A stretch of 61,321 nucleotides of DNA from a virus. The stretch's first letter is position 1. Each line of letters starts with the position of its first letter. The stretch covers positions 1 to 61,321 of the IMG/VR virus record IMGVR_UViG_3300021181_000012. The stretch is one strand, 5' to 3'. The position numbers were made by a program, and so were the translations under genes. Shown one piece after another: positions 1 through 7,355 of the stretch. Under the pieces are notes generated by a model, which was given only the letters and a program-made list of their open reading frames with translations, was not told the origin of the DNA and did not search any database.

Positions 1-195
1 TCATCGTGGGGAAGTTGAAGTATGGCGGAGAGGGTGGGATTTGGAGTCTTGCAGCGTTTTTAGCGTTCCTTGCAACCGTTGCAAACGCAGGACATCCGCG
101 TATTCATTGGCGATCAACAATGTGACCGAACATCCCAGAACTAGCAAAACTGACACAACAGCAAATCGGCTCGACAAAAATGTGACAAAAATCAC
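1..195 (-). CDS. possible small membrane-anchored protein
   Basis: A 64-codon frame opens with GTG at 195 and closes with TGA at 3-1. It encodes a hydrophobic N-terminal segment (about residues 9-29) followed by a short polar tail, as in a single-pass membrane or signal-anchor peptide. The ribosome site is weak (AAGGG directly before the GTG). No family is recognised. A perfect TTGCAAC palindrome lies inside the frame at 70-84, so the frame could also be chance coding over a regulatory region. Confidence 0.3.
   Translation of the reverse strand: MIFVTFLSSRFAVVSVLLVLGCSVTLLIANEYADVLRLQRLQGTLKTLQDSKSHPLRHTSTSPR
70..84. promoter_or_regulatory. perfect palindrome of the TTGCAAC operator family
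   Basis: TTGCAACCGTTGCAA is a perfect 15-bp inverted repeat around a central C. Near copies overlap the promoters at 4860-4984, 10945-10982, 16259-16288 and 19961-19990. No good -10 box sits at the 18-bp spacing here, so this copy may be an operator or serve a gene to the left of the window. Confidence 0.5.
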
Positions 196-299
196 GCCCT
201 TGACGTGAGCATTTTACCGCCCTCGAAAAGATCACCGCTTGACCGCGATGGTAGACTGTCCTTACCGTCAGGCGACGAAACCAAAACAGGAGGACGATC

Positions 300-884
300 A
301 TGACACTGCTCAATCTATTGCAAAGAGTTCGCGGAACCGAACGCTCAGCGCCCCTGGCCAGACTGCTCGCCGAGCTTGACATCCAACCGTTCGACACGAA
401 GAGTGTCGAACACTACAAAGCGGAAAAGAAGGAGAAGACGTTCCTCTCCATCCTGACCACGATGCCTGGGTCCGGGTCCTGGCAAGAGATACACACTTCC
501 ACTTCCAGAAGGTTCGTAAGCCCATCGATTACCGATCCTGCTGGGCTTCTCCTCACAGAGGAAGTTGAAATGGACGCGCAGGCGCGCCAACAGGGTTGGG
601 ATCTTCGATTTTTCCACGACCGCTGTCGATTGACAGTTCCCCATGCCATATTCCTGCGCTGGCGGCGTATGAGCATCGCTGAAGCCGTGGCCACGATTGG
701 CGTGCCTGAATACATCGCCAACAAGGCCGCACAGATTCTTGACAAATCACCCGAGGCCGTCCTGGAAGTGGACGCTCTCGAATCGAAGGTCCGGCCTTAC
801 GATCCGTTCCTGATCGTGAAGCAGGGCGAGGAAGAGTATTACGTCGAAGTGTGGGGCGACGACGAACGCGAATTCAGCCACTGA
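300..884 (+). CDS. hypothetical phage protein, 194 aa
   Basis: The ATG at 300 follows an ideal AGGAGG site. The product is soluble and charged, with no signal peptide or membrane segment. Its middle is rich in Arg and Trp, and the C-terminus is acidic (residues EVWGDDE near the end). I recognise no domain. The gene stands alone and ends at a hairpin terminator that separates it from the leftward nucleotidyltransferase gene, so it is probably its own transcription unit. Confidence 0.75.
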   Translation: MTLLNLLQRVRGTERSAPLARLLAELDIQPFDTKSVEHYKAEKKEKTFLSILTTMPGSGSWQEIHTSTSRRFVSPSITDPAGLLLTEEVEMDAQARQQGWDLRFFHDRCRLTVPHAIFLRWRRMSIAEAVATIGVPEYIANKAAQILDKSPEAVLEVDALESKVRPYDPFLIVKQGEEEYYVEVWGDDEREFSH

Positions 885-908
885 GTGTCCAGCAAAGAGG
901 AGCCAACC

Positions 909-945
909 AAGCCACAGGGATTTCACATCTTGTGGCTTTGTTTTT
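909..945 (+). terminator. intrinsic terminator after the 300-884 gene
   Basis: AAGCCACA (909-916) pairs with TGTGGCTT (931-938) and is followed by TG and five T. It lies between two converging genes and touches the stop of the leftward gene. Confidence 0.7.
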
Positions 946-1742
946 CACAGTCGATACCTCATCTCCCAGTGGCGGCGATACGCGTCGGCAATCACGCGCG
1001 AGACGAAGTTGCGATCGATCTCCGGCTGCAGCGGCGAGCTGGCTTCGGCCGCACGGCAAATCTCCGAGCGCTCGGTCGCATTGCGGATGACCCAATCCTC
1101 CGTGTACTCGCCGTTGCGAATAGCGATCAACAGATCTTTCTGCGGAGAGGGTAGCGTGATGATCCCGCTGCGCATCAGTTCTTCGCACTCGATCAGCAGC
1201 CGGATGATGTGCATGGCGAACTTGGTGTCGTAGCCGTACTTCGCGACCAGGTCGGGCCGATTCACGTTGCGGCTACGCTCGCCCGTCATGCGCATCAACT
1301 GCGCGGTCGCGAAGCCCAGGAATTGTTTGTAGTGCTTCCGGCACAGGAACTGCAGACGATATTTCTCGACGGCATGGAACCAGGTGTCGAACGCACCGGC
1401 TGGCACCGGCAGCGCATTCTTCGCGAAGATGGCGTGCAGGATGCTGGGGTTCCCCTTGCAGGCCAGGTGCGCCCATTTCTGCAGCCCGTAGAGCGTGATG
1501 TCGATGTCGCTGGAATCGTTCTTGCGTTCATTCGTGCTGGTGGACCAGACGAAGTGTTCATAGCTATCGACGCCGATGATTTTTTCTGGCGGCTCGACGT
1601 AGACGCCATAGATGTCGAGATCGTCATAGCCGGAGACTTTCGCCCCGTGCAGGGCGGAGCCACCCACGAACAGGTGGATGATCTCCGTCCAGTACGGGAA
1701 CTTCGCTGCCTTCACGTGGTCGAGCAGTGCGCTATCGACCAT
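945..1742 (-). CDS. DNA polymerase beta-superfamily nucleotidyltransferase (YcgL/RlaP-like)
   Basis: This is a 265-aa protein with the nucleotidyltransferase signature GGSALHG followed by DDLDIYG near residues 27-47, the usual G-S...D-x-D metal and nucleotide site. A further acidic motif, SDIDITLYG, lies near residue 80. The length and the helical C-terminal half suit the COG3541 group, whose members often accompany RNA ligases and are thought to act in RNA repair. It overlaps the HisRS-like gene by 11 nt and follows it in the same leftward operon, so the two are probably translated together. The substrate (RNA end, tRNA or protein) cannot be read from the sequence. Confidence 0.8.
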   Translation of the reverse strand: MVDSALLDHVKAAKFPYWTEIIHLFVGGSALHGAKVSGYDDLDIYGVYVEPPEKIIGVDSYEHFVWSTSTNERKNDSSDIDITLYGLQKWAHLACKGNPSILHAIFAKNALPVPAGAFDTWFHAVEKYRLQFLCRKHYKQFLGFATAQLMRMTGERSRNVNRPDLVAKYGYDTKFAMHIIRLLIECEELMRSGIITLPSPQKDLLIAIRNGEYTEDWVIRNATERSEICRAAEASSPLQPEIDRNFVSRVIADAYRRHWEMRYRL

Positions 1743-2388
1743 TGCCGTTCCCGTTCTCCAGCAGCAGCATCACGCGCTCTACGCCGATGGCGAAGCCGAA
1801 GCCCCGATCGTAGGGACCTCCGGCGCACACCTGCTTCTGGGCTCCCAGTTGGTCGCAGTTAATTTCAAAACCGTCGCCGGTGTAGTAGGCGTAGCGGGGT
1901 TTGACGGCGGTGTTGAGGTTGAATTTTTTAGTGAAGACGGTCATCATCCGCGTGGCTAACTCGATGAAGAGTTCGCGCTGAGCGTCGGGATTGGTCGGGT
2001 TTAGAATCTCGACGCCGAACTGCGTGAACTCATGATACCTGCCCATCTGGGGCCGTTCATTACGCCAGCATTTCGTGATATAGAACACTCTCACGTCGCG
2101 GCGAGCCTTCCAGAGCGTGCTGGCAATCAGTCTGCATGTGATGGTTCCTTCCGGCCGCAGACAGATACTTCTGGCAGTGGACGGCTCCGGGAATGAATAC
2201 ATGTGACGAAGCGCTTCTTCCTCGCCCTGGTACAGCTCGGTCAGATCGAGGATGGGGAGTTGGATTTCGCGCGCCCCGAAAACTTCGGCGATGGGGGTGA
2301 GTGTATTGCATATTCTGCGGTACCTCTCGGCGTGTTCGTATACCAAAACGCGCGTGCCGCGCGGCGCAAGCTTCAGATGTAAGTCCAC
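1732..2388 (-). CDS. minimal histidyl-tRNA synthetase-like protein (catalytic core only)
   Basis: The 218-aa product carries class II synthetase motif 2 (RPEGT, then WRNERPQMGRYHEFTQFG), a histidine-site-like stretch (RYAYYTGDGFE, then GAQKQVCAGGPYD) and motif 3 (GFGFAIGVERVMLLLE). A full HisRS has about 420 aa. The anticodon-binding domain is absent, as in HisZ-type paralogues. It starts at GTG 2388 after a GGAAGGGGA ribosome site. It is coupled to the nucleotidyltransferase downstream, which suggests work on a tRNA-like or RNA end rather than normal histidine charging. The family call is solid. The role is unknown. Confidence 0.85.
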   Translation of the reverse strand: MDLHLKLAPRGTRVLVYEHAERYRRICNTLTPIAEVFGAREIQLPILDLTELYQGEEEALRHMYSFPEPSTARSICLRPEGTITCRLIASTLWKARRDVRVFYITKCWRNERPQMGRYHEFTQFGVEILNPTNPDAQRELFIELATRMMTVFTKKFNLNTAVKPRYAYYTGDGFEINCDQLGAQKQVCAGGPYDRGFGFAIGVERVMLLLENGNGNGR

Positions 2389-2429
2389 GTTCTACGTCCC
2401 CTTCCAGGATTTTTTGCGGTGAAGAGAAA

Positions 2430-2489
2430 AGCACTTGACATGCCTCTCTATACTGACAGGTAAGATTATATTTAGCACTGTCAAGTGCT
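2430..2489. promoter_or_regulatory. 11-bp inverted repeat between divergent operons
   Basis: AGCACTTGACA (2430-2440) and TGTCAAGTGCT (2479-2489) are exact inverted copies 38 bp apart. They lie between the leftward HisRS-like operon and the rightward 2504 operon. Each arm contains TTGACA and, on its own strand, an AT-rich TATAMT box starts 8 bp beyond it. This spacing is wrong for a classical promoter. A repressor site or a long stem in both leaders is as likely. Confidence 0.55.
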
Positions 2490-2503
2490 CCGGAATTTAC
2501 CCG

Positions 2504-2953
2504 ATGGAACGCCATTACAAGCTCGACGACAATCACGAACTGGTGCCGTGCGATCTACTCACCTGGGCTGAATGGCTAGAGACTGCCGGAGAGAAGCGGG
2601 TGGTTGGGCAACAGGTCGTGGGCCGCTTCTGGGTCTCAACCGCCTGCCTTGGCCTCGATCACGACTTCTCGGCGATGCACCTGATCCGCGAATACGGCGG
2701 CGGCATTCCGGTTGATTTCTACCGCCCGCTGGTATTCGAGACCATGGTCTTCATGGCCGCCATCTCAGAGATTGAAATGTCCAGCTCGAAAAAGAAGATG
2801 AAGTATCACGAGCCGCAAGGGTACCAGACCCGGTACCGCTCCTGGGATGACGCCAAAGCGGGGCACGAGCACGCCGTGAAGCTTATGACGCGGTACGACC
2901 GGATGCTAACGCACCACCAGAATGTGCTGGCCAGACTTGAAGGTGATTTGTGA
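2504..2953 (+). CDS. hypothetical phage protein, 149 aa
   Basis: The start is taken at ATG 2504, just beyond the inverted repeat. An upstream in-frame start would run through the repeat. The protein contains a FETMVF segment and a YQTRYRSWDDAKAGHE segment, a pattern I associate with small phage proteins of unknown function encoded near the edge of early operons. It has no membrane segment. Its stop overlaps the GTG of the next gene by four bases, so four consecutive genes here are coupled. Confidence 0.8.
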   Translation: MERHYKLDDNHELVPCDLLTWAEWLETAGEKRVVGQQVVGRFWVSTACLGLDHDFSAMHLIREYGGGIPVDFYRPLVFETMVFMAAISEIEMSSSKKKMKYHEPQGYQTRYRSWDDAKAGHEHAVKLMTRYDRMLTHHQNVLARLEGDL

Positions 2954-3381
2954 CCAACCTCGCAGTACAAATATTTGCCGACGTTATTTTGTTCAGCGTG
3001 ATCGGATTCAACATCGCCATTACGCGGAAACTCAGGCGCAGTGCGCGCGAGATGAAAGCCGAGTGCGCCGAACTGGCGCAGTTTAATCGCGACAAGTTCC
3101 CCATGATGGTTTCCGCGCTGGAGCGGCTGGCGGTGGCCGTGTGCCCACTGTGCGCGTTGGCGGCCGGAGAAGGTCGCGGAGAATGCGAGGGCGAGGCCAT
3201 GGCCGCCGACGCCGAGATCGATGGCCACCACGCGGTCTATGTGCGGGGCGGGTGCGGCACGACGCCCTGCCGGGCAGCAAGCATTCGCGCCGACGCCCGT
3301 AGGCTCTTCGCGGAAGCGTTTGGGGAAGGCGAGGACTTCACTATCGTGGGCGCGCCCGTGAAAGAGGGTGAACCGTCATGA
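2950..3381 (+). CDS. membrane-anchored hypothetical protein, 143 aa
   Basis: It starts at GTG 2950, overlapping the previous stop. One N-terminal transmembrane helix (about residues 6-24) is followed by a basic, coiled-coil-prone stretch. The C-terminal half is Ala/Gly/Glu-rich and carries several Cys. No catalytic motif is evident. Its stop overlaps the ATG of the macro-domain gene (ATGA), indicating coupled translation. Confidence 0.7.
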   Translation: MTNLAVQIFADVILFSVIGFNIAITRKLRRSAREMKAECAELAQFNRDKFPMMVSALERLAVAVCPLCALAAGEGRGECEGEAMAADAEIDGHHAVYVRGGCGTTPCRAASIRADARRLFAEAFGEGEDFTIVGAPVKEGEPS

Positions 3382-3809
3382 AGCAGATTCACGGCAATCT
3401 TTGGAGCTGGTACGGGAAGCCCTCCATCATCGTGCTCATCACCACCAATGGGATCGTGACTGCGGGCGGGCGGGCCATCATGGGGCGAGGCTGCGCGGAA
3501 GAGGCCAAGCTGCGGTTCAAGGACATCGACCTTGAGCTGGGCCGCAACATCCGCATCCACGGCAACCAGATGTACTCGCTGGGCGGCGGCCTGATCTGGA
3601 GTTTTCCGGTGAAGCGTGACTGGCGCGACCAGGCTGACCTCGGGCTGATCGGCGAGTCGGCCAGCCAGCTCGAAGCCATGGCGCTGAAGCGCGCCGAGGA
3701 ACATTTCATCCTGCCCCGGCCAGGCTGCGGCAATGGCGGACGAACCTGGGATGAAGTTGAGCCGGTGATCGACTTCCTGCCTGACAACGTGCTGGTCATT
3801 TCCAAGTGA
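3378..3809 (+). CDS. macro domain protein (ADP-ribose-binding or -hydrolysing)
   Basis: The 143-aa protein is a single macro domain. ITTNGIVTAGGRAIMGRGCAEEA supplies the ADP-ribose loop (residues about 22-44), and LPRPGCGNGGRTWDEVEPVI is the C-terminal phosphate loop of phage and bacterial ADP-ribose phosphatase-like proteins (written here as two overlapping landmarks, PRPGCGNGG and W..V.P). Macro domains remove ADP-ribose marks or process ADP-ribose-1''-phosphate left by RNA repair. An RNA ligase, a nucleotidyltransferase and a phosphoesterase occur in the same window, so an RNA-repair or anti-defence role is reasonable but inferred. Confidence 0.85.
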   Translation: MKQIHGNLWSWYGKPSIIVLITTNGIVTAGGRAIMGRGCAEEAKLRFKDIDLELGRNIRIHGNQMYSLGGGLIWSFPVKRDWRDQADLGLIGESASQLEAMALKRAEEHFILPRPGCGNGGRTWDEVEPVIDFLPDNVLVISK

Positions 3810-4114
3810 GGCCGGAGATTAGCAGCGGCTTCGCGCGTGCCCGGCGAGCCGCGAAACGCTTCCACATCTGCACCCGCTGCCTCACCAAGAAAGCCGAGAG
3901 AAAAGGGAAGCGATGGTTGACCAAGTGCAGCGATTGTAATCAGCACGAGCGAGACACCGCGCCCGCGCGCCTGCGAAAAAAATATAAGGAATCCGATGCA
4001 GCCGGGCTGTGCGTGCGCTGCAATAAAAACGCGCAGCAGGACACTAATAAGCGGTGCGAGCCCTGCGAAGCGAACCACCAGAAAATAAAAAAGGCGTCCC
4101 GAAAGGACGCCTGA
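3806..4114 (+). CDS. small basic zinc-ribbon protein, 102 aa
   Basis: GTG 3806 overlaps the macro gene stop by four bases. The chain has two Cys pairs near the start (CTRC, CSDC) and two more later (CVRC, CEPC), and it is very rich in Lys and Arg. This suggests a two-module zinc-binding nucleic-acid-binding protein. Its last codons lie inside the hairpin at 4093-4111, which also serves as terminator for the converging gene. Confidence 0.75.
   Translation: MRPEISSGFARARRAAKRFHICTRCLTKKAERKGKRWLTKCSDCNQHERDTAPARLRKKYKESDAAGLCVRCNKNAQQDTNKRCEPCEANHQKIKKASRKDA
4084..4111 (-). terminator. intrinsic terminator for the leftward gene
   Basis: GGCGTCC (4093-4099), loop CGAAA and GGACGCC (4105-4111) form a perfect 7-bp stem. 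On the minus strand it is followed by a T-rich run at 4092-4084. It lies 23 bp after the stop of the 4134-4814 gene. Confidence 0.85.
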
Positions 4115-4133
4115 AAAGCAACAGGGGTAAGAG

Positions 4134-4814
4134 TTAAAACTCGGCCGTACCGCGCCGCGTTCTGGGGGCGCGAGGGATCTCCACGGGGACGAACTTCTCC
4201 GGCTTCAAATCGAAGTACTGCATGGTGACGCCAATCAAGCGACGCGCGAACTTGGTCCGCGTACCCGGATGCGGAGGCAAGCGCTTGTCGATGGCCTTAA
4301 GCAGGCGGCAGCATTCCAGAAGCGCCTCCTCCGGGCTTTTCGGCAAGCTGTGGGCCAGCGTCCCGGTCATGCGCTTGGGCCTGCGGGCCACGATCTGTTC
4401 CACCCACGTGGCATAGGTTTCCGGCGTGCCACTCTTGGGGGGCGGGAACTCCGCAATGGGCCTGGTCCATTCTCCCAGGTTGCCCTGTTTGGGGCTGGGG
4501 GTGATGGTCAGCCGACGATTCATCATGGCCACAACCGCAGCCGCAGGCAGTTCCTTGGTGGCATTCCGGTACCCGTACATATACCCGTAGGCGGTCCGCA
4601 GCACCAGACCCAGAGCGGTGAGGGCTTTAAGGAAATAGCCATACGGGTGCAGGATGGTGTGCAACTCGGCGACGCGCTTGCCGATGTACAGCGGGTTCGG
4701 CGGGTTGACGGAGGCAATTTCCTTTAGATTGCGCTGCACCATCCGGTAATTGTCGTCATTCAGAAAGTCCAAACTGCTGCGGTCAAATCCTTCAAATCCT
4801 TCGCGTTCGATCAA
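4134..4814 (-). CDS. hypothetical protein, 226 aa, under a divergent promoter
   Basis: The start is TTG 4814, chosen because AGGAG lies 8 nt upstream (gap CCAACC plus two) and no ATG fits better. The product has a Tyr/Ala-rich hydrophobic middle (around residues 55-85), a Pro-rich linker and a basic C-terminus. No domain is recognised. It is a single-gene unit with its own promoter (4889-4860) and terminator. It is divergent from the ribbon-helix-helix gene, an arrangement common for phage regulators. Confidence 0.7.
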   Translation of the reverse strand: MIEREGFEGFDRSSLDFLNDDNYRMVQRNLKEIASVNPPNPLYIGKRVAELHTILHPYGYFLKALTALGLVLRTAYGYMYGYRNATKELPAAAVVAMMNRRLTITPSPKQGNLGEWTRPIAEFPPPKSGTPETYATWVEQIVARRPKRMTGTLAHSLPKSPEEALLECCRLLKAIDKRLPPHPGTRTKFARRLIGVTMQYFDLKPEKFVPVEIPRAPRTRRGTAEF

Positions 4815-4859
4815 GGTTGGCTCCTCTTGGTTTCGCTGGCTGCGTGCGTTACTACCGAG

Positions 4860-4984
4860 AGATTAGCAAACGTTGCCAGTTGGCGTCAAGCGGAAATACT
4901 CGCTGCATCCTGCTACAGGTTGCATCGCTATTTCTGGAATTTCAATGTTTTCACTTGCAACGGATGCCAATAAAAGCCTAGTCT
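4860..4984. promoter_or_regulatory. divergent promoters with TTGCAAC-type operators
   Basis: Leftward: TTGACG (4889-4884), 18 bp, TAATCT (4865-4860), with GGCAACGTTTGC inside the spacer. Rightward: TTGCAA (4955-4960), 18 bp, TAGTCT (4979-4984), with GCAACGGATGCC overlapping the -35 box. Both contain an imperfect form of the GCAAC-N-GTTGC palindrome. A ribbon-helix-helix protein is encoded directly downstream of the rightward promoter. Confidence 0.65.
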
Positions 4985-5015
4985 CTGTCTTGTTGGCGAG
5001 AGGCAGGCAGTAACC

Positions 5016-5213
5016 TTGGCAACACAGAAAGACACGCGAGCGTTAATCCGCGTCGATCGCGGGCAGGCCGACGAGATCGACAGCTACTGCAAAATCACCG
5101 GAGTCACCAGGGCCAACGCAATTCGTCAAGCCATCGCCCTGTGGCTCACCGAGGCAAAACCACAACGCCTGGCCGCCTTCGCAGGCAAACGCAAACCAAA
5201 GGCTGAGGAATGA
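5016..5213 (+). CDS. ribbon-helix-helix DNA-binding protein
   Basis: The 65-aa product has the CopG/Arc layout: a short beta strand (ALIRVD, residues 9-14), helix A (GQADEIDSYCKITG) and helix B (RANAIRQAIALWL), then a basic tail. These proteins bind short palindromes as dimers. It starts at TTG 5016, since no ATG is available. It is the first gene after the divergent promoter and a good candidate to bind the repeated TTGCAAC operators, though this is inferred from position alone. Its stop overlaps the next ATG. Confidence 0.8.
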   Translation: MATQKDTRALIRVDRGQADEIDSYCKITGVTRANAIRQAIALWLTEAKPQRLAAFAGKRKPKAEE

Positions 5214-5332
5214 AAACCAAGAAGCGCACGGCACCGACGCAAGGCGTGAACGGCCGGATGCACGCCGTGCTGCATCGCAAGACCAAACGCCAGCACTGGC
5301 TGGCCAACCTGATCCGGAAGATCAAGAGATAA
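5210..5332 (+). CDS. very small basic protein, 40 aa
   Basis: ATG 5210 overlaps the stop of the ribbon-helix-helix gene (ATGA) and is preceded by GAGG. It encodes 40 residues, about a third of them Lys or Arg, plus three His, ending LIRKIKR. Its overlap and ribosome site support a real gene. No family is recognised, and nucleic-acid binding is possible from charge alone. Confidence 0.6.
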   Translation: MKTKKRTAPTQGVNGRMHAVLHRKTKRQHWLANLIRKIKR

Positions 5333-5440
5333 AACGACACCGTCCGCCCACCCGGCAAGCGTTTGGGTAGACAGTCTCCGGGGGGATCGTCGCTGCCCCC
5401 AGTCAGCGCCCCCCGGAGCCCTCCAATTTCGAGGACGCAA

Positions 5441-5635
5441 ATGAAGATCGAAGAACTCGCAAACGACATCGACCGCCGTCACGCCACTCGCGCCGAGAGC
5501 GCGCCCAGCGTATCCGCCAGCCGACCAACCTTCAACGCGATCAGGATTGAGCGCAAGATGTGGACCTACAGAGAGGCACGCGATGAATTCTATGATACCG
5601 ACCGGCGCAGTCCAATTGCGCAGCCAGCTTCGTAG
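5441..5635 (+). CDS. hypothetical protein, 64 aa
   Basis: ATG 5441 has a GAGGA site 9 nt upstream. The frame extends further 5' but runs through a C/G-rich non-coding-looking stretch, so this start is preferred. The product is charged and polar (MKIEELANDIDRRHATR at the start) with no membrane segment. The following Fis-like gene begins inside it in another frame. Confidence 0.55.
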   Translation: MKIEELANDIDRRHATRAESAPSVSASRPTFNAIRIERKMWTYREARDEFYDTDRRSPIAQPAS

Positions 5636-5867
5636 CCTGGCGCGTCACTGCATCCGGAATTCGGTCGGCTTCCATCTAGCGAGGCAGTGGTTCAGGCGGG
5701 CTTTGCTGGAGGAGCTGCTAGAGGTCCACGGCAACAACCAAGTGGTCATCGCCGAGATGATTGGGATGCACCGCAACACCGTGGGCCGCTTTATGCGCGA
5801 TCACCACCTGGAACCGGGCAAAGCGCGGCGAAGGGGCCAGGAACCGAGAGAAAGGAGGACCCATTGA
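5583..5867 (+). CDS. Fis/NtrC-type helix-turn-helix protein
   Basis: The start is ATG 5583, 6 nt after GAGAGG and overlapping the previous gene. The 94-aa protein ends with a Fis-like helix-turn-helix: ALLEELLEVHGNNQVVIAEM then IGMHRNTVGRFMRD (about residues 38-72), followed by a very basic tail. It probably acts as a DNA-binding regulator or architectural protein. It sits in the same short operon as the ribbon-helix-helix gene. Confidence 0.7.
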   Translation: MNSMIPTGAVQLRSQLRSLARHCIRNSVGFHLARQWFRRALLEELLEVHGNNQVVIAEMIGMHRNTVGRFMRDHHLEPGKARRRGQEPRERRTH

Positions 5868-5944
5868 CAAACCTCATCTGTGCGTTGGCGATTGTATGCT
5901 CTATCACGATTCCCCACCCGCATTTGATTGGCCGCGCCTCGTAG
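5864..5944 (+). CDS. possible 26-aa hydrophobic peptide
   Basis: TTG 5864 overlaps the stop of the Fis-like gene and has a strong AAAGGAGG site 6 nt upstream. The peptide is largely hydrophobic (residues 3-16) and could span a membrane. The only support is the ribosome site and the overlap. Confidence 0.35.
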   Translation: MTNLICALAIVCSITIPHPHLIGRAS

Positions 5945-6014
5945 GCACCGTAGCGAGGGCGGAGCGGTAACCACGGTGCGGCAAGGTCGCGCGGAACAAA
6001 AGGAGGTCACTCGG

Positions 6015-6335
6015 ATGAAAACGTTTTTCGCCGCGCTCGCAATCGTCAGCGCAGCGCTTGCCATGCCAGCCGGGCAGCAAGATCATCCATGCGGAGACGG
6101 ATATGTCCGCGCCTGGGAAGATGGCAGGTATGTGTGCGATCCAGAGGAAAAGACCGTGGCCGTCTTCGAGGCCGACTGTATCGATAAAGTTGAGGTGACG
6201 AAGGGCTCTCGGATATATATGACCATCGGCTGGGACGGGAAACCAGACAAGAACGATTGGCGCAGCGAGCACCTTCAACTCACGATCAAAGACAACTGCC
6301 AGCCGCATTACGAGAAAGTGAAGGTACACCAATGA
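6015..6335 (+). CDS. secreted small protein with signal peptide, 106 aa
   Basis: ATG 6015 follows AGGAGG. The N-terminus MKTFFAALAIVSAALAMPAG is a classical cleavable signal peptide. The mature part is acidic and carries four Cys (CGDGY, VCDP, DCIDK, NCQP) that could form two disulfides outside the cytoplasm. No family is recognised. It could act at the cell surface, for example in superinfection exclusion, but nothing in the sequence proves it. The stop overlaps the next ATG. Confidence 0.7.
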   Translation: MKTFFAALAIVSAALAMPAGQQDHPCGDGYVRAWEDGRYVCDPEEKTVAVFEADCIDKVEVTKGSRIYMTIGWDGKPDKNDWRSEHLQLTIKDNCQPHYEKVKVHQ

Positions 6336-6598
6336 AACGCCTGCATAAACTCGCGATGGTCGTGGTGGCGCGGGTGCTAGAGCTGCTGCGGGATTACGAT
6401 CGGCAATGCTATATCTGCTGGGTGCCGATCACTGACCTGGCTGGGAGGGCCTACGATCACCATCTCTGCAGTGAGTGCCACGCCTCGACTCGTAAGCTAG
6501 CGAAGCGCCGCCGCAAGGAGTGGCGGCAGCGCGCAAAAAGATTGGCAAGGGTGTCCGGCACAGCTCCGGCCCCGGTAGACAGCGGAGTTGGGCCGTAG
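6332..6598 (+). CDS. basic zinc-finger-like protein, 88 aa
   Basis: ATG 6332 overlaps the previous stop by four bases. The chain has a hydrophobic first helix, then CYIC and CSEC pairs about 27 residues apart, as in a small treble-clef or HNH-like zinc site. The stretch after it is extremely rich in Arg and Lys. No HNH catalytic His pattern is evident, so I call only zinc and nucleic-acid binding. Confidence 0.6.
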   Translation: MKRLHKLAMVVVARVLELLRDYDRQCYICWVPITDLAGRAYDHHLCSECHASTRKLAKRRRKEWRQRAKRLARVSGTAPAPVDSGVGP

Positions 6599-6679
6599 CC
6601 AAGCACCCAACCTGAGCCTTCGGCGAGCAGAAGCCATAGCTATACGCCGACGTGGCGGGCAACGGTCCCGCCGTTTCAC

Positions 6680-6705
6680 TTGACATCATTGGTTACAATA
6701 TACTG
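6680..6705 (+). promoter_or_regulatory. TTGACA / TACAAT element directly before a start codon
   Basis: TTGACA (6680-6685) and TACAAT (6694-6699) lie 8 bp apart. The ATG of the next gene begins six bases after TACAAT. If TACAAT is the -10 box, transcription would start at or next to the ATG. CACTTGACA matches one arm of the 2430-2489 repeat. Confidence 0.4.
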
Positions 6706-7035
6706 ATGCCAAGGCGTAATCCATTCGACAATCCAGACGCTAAGAAGTGGCTCGCTGATGTCGAACAAGACATGCTGCCAAAACTGGAAGGCTCAGCGTT
6801 TATGATGGCCGTGTTTGATGGCAAAGTGACAGCCGAGTTCGCAGTGCAGATCGGCGCGGCGATCATGCTCGACAAGCCAATCGTGTTGCTGGCGCTGGAA
6901 GGCGCGAGCATTTCGCCAAAACTCGAACAGGTAGCGGATGCGATTGTGCGCGGCGATCCTAAGCTCGACCCAGTCAAGAAGCGCCTCACCGAGGCAATTC
7001 AGCTCGCGCTCTTGAAGCGCGGAATTTCCACATGA
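6706..7035 (+). CDS. hypothetical protein with nucleoside deoxyribosyltransferase-like segment, 109 aa
   Basis: ATG 6706 is preferred, but it has no ribosome site. An upstream GTG at 6652 would translate through the promoter-like element. The segment FAVQIGAAIMLDKPIVLLAL (about 47-66) resembles the C-terminal 'E-x-G-x-A...KPI' part of the nucleoside 2-deoxyribosyltransferase/TIR-like fold, but the N-terminal catalytic part is short or missing. A nucleotide-binding role is possible. The lack of a leader is notable. Confidence 0.6.
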   Translation: MPRRNPFDNPDAKKWLADVEQDMLPKLEGSAFMMAVFDGKVTAEFAVQIGAAIMLDKPIVLLALEGASISPKLEQVADAIVRGDPKLDPVKKRLTEAIQLALLKRGIST

Positions 7036-7112
7036 CCGCAGCGCACGCACTTCCACCAGCGCCCCAGGCGTTCCCACTTATGCTTGAGTAGCAGACAGAC
7101 CAGGAAGCGCAC

Positions 7113-7355
7113 TCACTTGGGCCAATAGCAGACGCCAGACTTATCGCAGTCGGTCGGGCAGGGCGGGGTGCCGTCGTAGTAGACGCCGTTGATGTAATGC
7201 GAACAACTGTGCCCATGAAGAGCCAGGCCCACGCTCACTCCTACCACCGAGCCGACGATGAGCGCGGTGGCCTTCGGATGCCGGTGGATGGTGGCACAGC
7301 CGCCGAGCGGCGCGATGAGCAAGAGGGCGACGAGCTTTCGCAATAGAGAGTTCAT
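7113..7355 (-). CDS. small lipoprotein, 80 aa
   Basis: The start at ATG 7355 overlaps the upstream gene by four bases. The sequence MNSLLRKLVALLLIAPLGGC is a signal peptide ending in a lipobox (LGGC), so the Cys near residue 20 should be lipidated. A second hydrophobic stretch (ALIVGSVVGVSVGLAL) follows, and six Cys occur in the last 35 residues. It might be an Rz1-like spanin partner or a surface exclusion lipoprotein. The sequence does not decide between these. Confidence 0.65.
   Translation of the reverse strand: MNSLLRKLVALLLIAPLGGCATIHRHPKATALIVGSVVGVSVGLALHGHSCSHYINGVYYDGTPPCPTDCDKSGVCYWPK

Noticed and set aside
885-1154. Rightward open frame after the 300-884 gene
   Set aside because: It crosses the terminator at 909-945 and lies antisense to the nucleotidyltransferase.
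1732-2388. A complete histidyl-tRNA synthetase
   Set aside because: The anticodon-binding domain and about half of the normal length are missing, and neither strand shows the rest nearby.
2435-6699. TTGACA with TATAMT/TACAAT 8 bp later as ordinary promoters
   Set aside because: An 8-bp gap is far too short for a sigma-70-type -35/-10 pair. They are listed only as possible operator elements.
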